Part shown: piece by piece, positions 60,417 through 64,000 of the stretch
Layout: every line of letters begins with the position of its first letter
How positions within the stretch are numbered: the first letter of the stretch is position 1
Source: Aurantimonas endophytica
GTDB taxonomy: Bacteria > Pseudomonadota > Alphaproteobacteria > Rhizobiales > Rhizobiaceae
DNA length: 64,000 nt
Direction: 5' to 3'
NCBI RefSeq assembly: GCF_014196845.1
Contig: NZ_JACIEM010000003.1
Coordinates: 1-64,000, forward strand
Notes under the pieces: generated by a model
Databases searched by the model: none
Told to the model about the DNA's origin: nothing
Seen by the model: the letters and a program-made list of their open reading frames with translations, nothing else
Program-made: the position numbers and the translations under genes

Positions 60417-60836
60417 ATGACCGATGCCAAGCTGCGCCAGGGAACCCCCGCCTGGTTCGAGATGGTCGGCAGGCTGATGCGCGAAGCCGCCTTGCAGGCG
60501 CCGCTGTCGCCGGATCTCAACCTGTCGCTGGTCGAGCGCTACACCGATGGGGCGGAGATGCCGGGCGGGCTCGTCCAGGGCCTGCGCTTCGACATCCGGA
60601 ACGGCAAGCCGACTTTCAGGGTCGGTGCGCGGCACGGCGAGCGAGGGGACGTGACGATCGAGATAACCGCCGCGGCTGCCCGCACATTGAACCGCCTGCG
60701 CAGCGACGACTTGGAATTTCAGGCGGCGCGCGACGGTTTCCTCAAGTCAGGCGAGATGCGGGTGGACGGCGATCCCGCGGCGATGGGCAGCTGGCTGGAG
60801 ACGGTACACGACCCGATCGTGGACCGGACGCTTTAG
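60417..60836 (+). CDS. SCP2-like lipid-binding domain protein
   Basis: 139 aa. The pattern ERYTDGAEMPGGLVQGLRFD, then DVTIEITAAAARTLNRL, and the end GEMRVDGDPAAMGSWLETVH is the order of SCP2-type sterol/lipid-carrier domains. Follows the oxidoreductase gene by 67 bases in the same direction, with its own CATCGAAAGGATGG ribosome site, so it is probably co-transcribed and may bind the same hydrophobic substrate. Confidence 0.7.
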   Translation: MTDAKLRQGTPAWFEMVGRLMREAALQAPLSPDLNLSLVERYTDGAEMPGGLVQGLRFDIRNGKPTFRVGARHGERGDVTIEITAAAARTLNRLRSDDLEFQAARDGFLKSGEMRVDGDPAAMGSWLETVHDPIVDRTL

Positions 60837-60945
60837 CCCCGCGCGGCCTTCCCGACCTATCTCGCGTCGCTGCCGGGCTCGACGCCCTTGGCCTGCGCTT
60901 GCCGCCGCCGGCACCGCGGCCGAAGAAGCGCCGCGGCTTGGCTTG

Positions 60946-62688
60946 TCAGGCGCGGGGCTTCTTCGGCCGCGGGCGGCGCGGCTTGTCGCGGGAAGGCCCG
61001 CCCGAGCCGTGCACGGGCTTGCCCTTGAAGGGCCGGCGCTCGCCATCCTGGCCGCCCGGGCCGGCGGAACCATCGGCGTAGGAAATCGTGATGTCGTCGC
61101 CCTCGCTGTGCGCGGCGGCGTCGGCGAAGCGCTTGGCGACGCTTTCGGTGATCTCGAACTTGGTCTCGCGATCGAAGATCTTGATCGCGCCGATCTCCTG
61201 GCGGGTGATCTTGCCGCGGCGGCACAGAAGCGGCAGCAGCCATTTCGGATCGGCGTTGTTGCGCCGCCCGACATCCATGCGGAACCAGACCGAGGGACCC
61301 GAGCGCTCGTGCTTGGCGGGGCCGCGCTCGTCGCGGTCGCGGCCGCCGGGCTTGGCGCCCTTCGGATCCGGGCCGAAATTCGGCTCGAAGACGTCCTCCG
61401 GCGACGGCAGGCTGGCGCGCCACTTGCGCACCAGCGCCGCGGCGAGGACTTCCGGCGAGTGGGCGGCGATCAGCCTTGCGGCGGTTGCCGTATCCTCCTC
61501 GGAGGCTTCTTCGGTGAAGATCGGGTCGGCGAGCAGCCGCGCCTCGTCGGCGGCGCGGATCTCCTCGGCCGAGGGAGCCGCGCCCCAAGTCGCGTTAATG
61601 CGGGCCTGGACGAGCAGGGCTTCGGCCTTGCGGCGGCGCGAGATCGGCACGAGCAGGACCGAGACGCCCTTGCGCCCGGCCCGGCCGGTGCGGCCCGAGC
61701 GGTGCTGCAGCGTCTCGGCGTCGCTCGGCAGGTCGGCATGGATGACGAGGCCGAGGCTCGGCAGGTCGAGACCGCGCGCCGCGACGTCGGTCGCTACACA
61801 CACCCGCGCCCGGCCGTCGCGCAGCGCCTGGATCGCCTGGTTGCGCTCGGCCTGGCCGAGCTCGCCCGACAGCGTCACGGCGGCAAAGCCGCGCTCGATC
61901 AGCGCGGACGACAGATGCCGGACGGTCTCGCGGGTGTTGCAGAAGACGATGGCGCTCGGCGCCTCGGCCTGGCGCAGGATGTTGGTGACGGCGTGCTCGA
62001 CCTCGTTCGGCGCGATGCGGATGGCGCGGTATTCGATGTCGGCATGGCCGGCCTGGCCGCGCGCCACCTCGATGCGCAGCGCGCCCTGCTGGTAGCGCTT
62101 GGTCATCTGGATGATGGTCTTCGGCAGCGTCGCCGAAAACAGGAGCGTGCGGCGCGAGGCGGGCGTCGCCTCGAGCAGGAATTCCAGATCCTCGCGGAAG
62201 CCGAGATTGAGCATCTCGTCGGCCTCGTCGATGACGAGAGCCTTCAGATTGCCGATCTGCAGCGCGCCGCGGGTCAGGTGGTCGCGCAGCCGGCCCGGCG
62301 TGCCGACGACGATGTGGACGCCCTGGCCGAGCAGGCGGCGCTCGGCGCGCGGGTCCATGCCGCCGACCAGCGTCGCCAGCTTGGCGCCGGTATTGGCGTA
62401 GAGCCAGGTGAGTTCGTTGGTGACCTGGATGGCGAGTTCGCGCGTCGGGGCGACGATCAGCGCCATCGGCTCGCCCGCCTCGGGCAGCGTCTCGGCATCG
62501 CCGAGCAGGTCGGGCGCCAGCGCGAGGCCGTAGGCGACGGTCTTGCCGGAACCGGTCTGGGCGGAGACCAGCAGATCTCTTCCGGCGGCCTCCGGCTTCA
62601 GGACGGCGGACTGGACCTCGGTGAGGTCGGTGTAGCCACGGCTGGCAAGGGCGGCGGCGAGCGGAGCGCTCGTCGTGGGAAGCGGCAT
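60946..62688 (-). CDS. DEAD-box RNA helicase (DeaD/CsdA-like)
   Basis: 580 aa. ATPase/helicase motifs in order: Q motif region (TDLTEVQSAVL), motif I SAQTGSGKT, Ib TPGRL, II VIDEADEML, III SAT, V ATDVAARGLDLP, VI HRSGRTGRAG. Then a DbpA-type RNA-binding domain (about 455-540; FRMDVGRRNNADPKWLLPLL) and a basic tail (KPRRPRPKKPRA). Promotes RNA folding and ribosome assembly, usually at low temperature. After the stop (60850-60945) the sequence still looks like helicase tail in another frame (KPRRFFGRGAGGGKRR), so a frameshift may have shortened the end. Confidence 0.93.
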   Translation of the reverse strand: MPLPTTSAPLAAALASRGYTDLTEVQSAVLKPEAAGRDLLVSAQTGSGKTVAYGLALAPDLLGDAETLPEAGEPMALIVAPTRELAIQVTNELTWLYANTGAKLATLVGGMDPRAERRLLGQGVHIVVGTPGRLRDHLTRGALQIGNLKALVIDEADEMLNLGFREDLEFLLEATPASRRTLLFSATLPKTIIQMTKRYQQGALRIEVARGQAGHADIEYRAIRIAPNEVEHAVTNILRQAEAPSAIVFCNTRETVRHLSSALIERGFAAVTLSGELGQAERNQAIQALRDGRARVCVATDVAARGLDLPSLGLVIHADLPSDAETLQHRSGRTGRAGRKGVSVLLVPISRRRKAEALLVQARINATWGAAPSAEEIRAADEARLLADPIFTEEASEEDTATAARLIAAHSPEVLAAALVRKWRASLPSPEDVFEPNFGPDPKGAKPGGRDRDERGPAKHERSGPSVWFRMDVGRRNNADPKWLLPLLCRRGKITRQEIGAIKIFDRETKFEITESVAKRFADAAAHSEGDDITISYADGSAGPGGQDGERRPFKGKPVHGSGGPSRDKPRRPRPKKPRA

Positions 62689-62956
62689 GGAAATGTCCTA
62701 GACGGGCGGGGACCGGGCGGATGCGCGCGACGGTTCCCTGAAATGCGGGCGACATGTCGCCTTGACTGTTGCCGGCTGCATATCAAGCTTTTGCCGGGAA
62801 GCCAATCATGGCGACGCGCGCAAGAGGCGTGCGGCAGCCATTGCGCACGCCGCTTGCGCCGGTCGGCCGATCGGCGGCGGCACTGGGCGCGGTGCTCTGT
62901 ACGCAAACCGCATCGGACGGCCACCCGCATAAGGGGAGCGGCCACCCTGTCCCGCA

Positions 62957-63712
62957 TCAGGCCGGGATGACGAACTCGGCTTCCACCCGGCGGCAGTCCA
63001 TCTCGAAATCCAGCCCGATGACGGGCGGCCGGTTGTAGTGCCAGGCAAGGCCGTTACGGGCGGCGCCGGTCGGGCCGATCAACTCGGCATAGACCGCGCC
63101 GAGGTCGTGCACCGTATAAACCTGCACCGCGGTGGTATCGGCCCAGCCGGCATCGAACAGCCCGAGCCGGCGCTCCATCTCGGCCAGCACGAAGCGCGCC
63201 TTGTCGGCGAGGCCCTCGGTGCTGGTATCGCCGTGGCGGACGATCCGGTCGACATATTCGCCCTCGCCGAGCTCCGCGACCTCGCAGGAGCCGGCAACGA
63301 CGAAGGACGGCGCTGCCGCCTCGTCCGGCACCGTGTAACTGAAGGCGTGGAAGGAAGGCGTCGCGGGCGGATCGATCGCCGGGCAGACATGCGAGCGGGC
63401 GACCGGATTGGCATCGCCTTCCATCACGCCCCATTCGCGCAGCGTGCCGGCATAGACGCGGTTGAAGGCGAGGAAGGTCTCCTCGGTGAACGGTGCCGGC
63501 GAGCGGAGCTCACAGGCGCAGAAGGCGGTCAGCGGCCGGCCCACCGCCGCCAGATGCGCCGCGATCTTCTCGAAGCCCTCCGCGACCGGCACCGGCTGCG
63601 AGAACCGCACGCGCTGCATTCTGTAGCCCGGCCGCGCCACGACACCGGCGGAAAACTGCATGACCAGCGGGATGTAGGCGTAGCCGCCTTCCCGCATTTC
63701 GACGAGGCTCAT
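62957..63712 (-). CDS. CnbZ-like (RidA-fold) protein
   Basis: 251 aa from ATG 63712 (MSLVEMREGGYAYIPLVMQF). Motifs AFCACELRSPAPFTEETFLAF and HVCPAIDPPATPSFHAFSYT match, from memory, proteins annotated as 2-amino-5-chloromuconate deaminase CnbZ, with a C-terminal RidA-like half (VQVYTVHDLGAVYAELIGP). Such genes often sit next to peptide/opine ABC transporters, as here. The real substrate is probably a small enamine/imine; the name is a family label only. Confidence 0.65.
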   Translation of the reverse strand: MSLVEMREGGYAYIPLVMQFSAGVVARPGYRMQRVRFSQPVPVAEGFEKIAAHLAAVGRPLTAFCACELRSPAPFTEETFLAFNRVYAGTLREWGVMEGDANPVARSHVCPAIDPPATPSFHAFSYTVPDEAAAPSFVVAGSCEVAELGEGEYVDRIVRHGDTSTEGLADKARFVLAEMERRLGLFDAGWADTTAVQVYTVHDLGAVYAELIGPTGAARNGLAWHYNRPPVIGLDFEMDCRRVEAEFVIPA

Positions 63713-63786
63713 CGGCCCACTCCCGTACTGGCCAGCCTTTTGGGTGACCTTTGAACATGATTGATTGATCGCGGCGATCCGCAGAT

Positions 63787-64000
63787 TCAGGCCGGCACCG
63801 CGTGCTCGCCGGCCGGGATGATGCAGCGCGCCATCCGGCGGGGCCCGAGTTCCGCGACCGGCGGCGGCGCGACGACGCAGCGATCGATGGCAAAGCCGCA
63901 GCGCGGCGCGAAGGAGCACGCCACCGGCGCGACGTCGAGCGGCGGCGGCGCGCCCTGGATGGTCTGCAGCGGCTCGCCGCCCGGATTGCCGTGCACAGTC
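63787..64000 (-). CDS. Oligopeptide ABC transporter ATP-binding protein, C-terminus (partial)
   Basis: Runs in from the right edge. The remaining ~70 residues show the oligopeptide/nickel-family C-terminal signature PVACSFAPRCGFAIDRCVVA, with the cysteine cluster typical of OppD/DppD-type ATPases. The nucleotide-binding core lies outside the window. Stop at 63787; 74 bases separate it from the CnbZ-like gene, so the two are likely one operon. Confidence 0.88.
   Translation of the reverse strand, partial: TVHGNPGGEPLQTIQGAPPPLDVAPVACSFAPRCGFAIDRCVVAPPPVAELGPRRMARCIIPAGEHAVPA

Noticed and set aside
60943-62970. 675-codon forward frame opposite the DEAD helicase
   Set aside because: Mirror of helicase codons; Arg/Gly/Ala-rich composition, no motifs. 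The reverse strand carries every helicase motif.

Overview
The window is a GC-rich alphaproteobacterial chromosome segment. I infer order Hyphomicrobiales (Rhizobiales) from the HWE-family LOV kinase, DUF6894, DUF3606 and DUF6074 small proteins, the WGxxGxxG protein, pseudoazurin, and the many short conserved Rhizobiales-type proteins. Genus and species cannot be read from the sequence. Most of positions 1-57,450 is accessory: small genes, gene fragments and paralogs with loose spacing. Positions 57,646-64,000 look like ordinary core chromosome.

Layout. (1) 1-14,900: the 3' end of a GGDEF protein, then three colinear and partly decayed copies of one block (a small basic paralog, then a reverse-strand SRAP/YedK gene or only its 3' tail, then a DUF6894 + Rmf/CrpP-like pair in two of the three). 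Each block carries different cargo: a solute-binding lipoprotein + CDF transporter; a 773-aa NDT/TIR-like + P-loop ATPase protein that looks like a stand-alone defence gene; LprI-like and other secreted proteins. A di-haem cytochrome c peroxidase-pseudoazurin operon with an FNR/NnrR-type box lies between the first two blocks. (2) 15,400-18,200: a receiver protein, a MarR regulator, a LOV-HWE blue-light histidine kinase and an IS3-family remnant. (3) 18,300-30,350: a DUF305 membrane protein, a NarL/HisKA_3 two-component pair, a flavin-fold oxidase and a peptide-type ABC transporter operon without ATPase genes, then SGNH and epoxide-hydrolase-type enzymes. (4) 30,600-43,900: an operon of three immunity-type proteins (DUF1963, GAD-like, SMI1/KNR4) beside a 2,748-aa autotransporter and a divergent AraC regulator. 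(5) 44,000-51,200: small conserved proteins, DoxX, an SH3 protein and several broken genes.

(6) 51,300-57,496: the right part of an integrated element: a tightly overlapping reverse-strand replication module (RepA-like AAA ATPase, DUF6074, HTH protein), a divergent Arc-type repressor with repeated operator sequences, a tyrosine integrase, a Panacea-type antitoxin/toxin pair, and an attachment site made of the 3' half of a tRNA-Arg(CCU). The intact tRNA that should mark the left end was not found in the window. (7) 57,600-64,000: membrane protein, TetR with a divergent quinone-type oxidoreductase, SCP2-like protein, DEAD-box helicase, a CnbZ-like protein and the end of an oligopeptide ABC ATPase.

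Two themes recur. Several genes exist both whole and as copied 3' tails (SRAP, zinc-ribbon protein, DEAD helicase). Several reading frames break near the N-terminus, just after a signal peptide (DUF305 protein, ankyrin protein). The strongest candidates for undescribed biology are the NDT/TIR-ATPase gene inside the repeated block, the block itself as an insertion hotspot, and the Panacea pair carried by the tRNA-Arg element.
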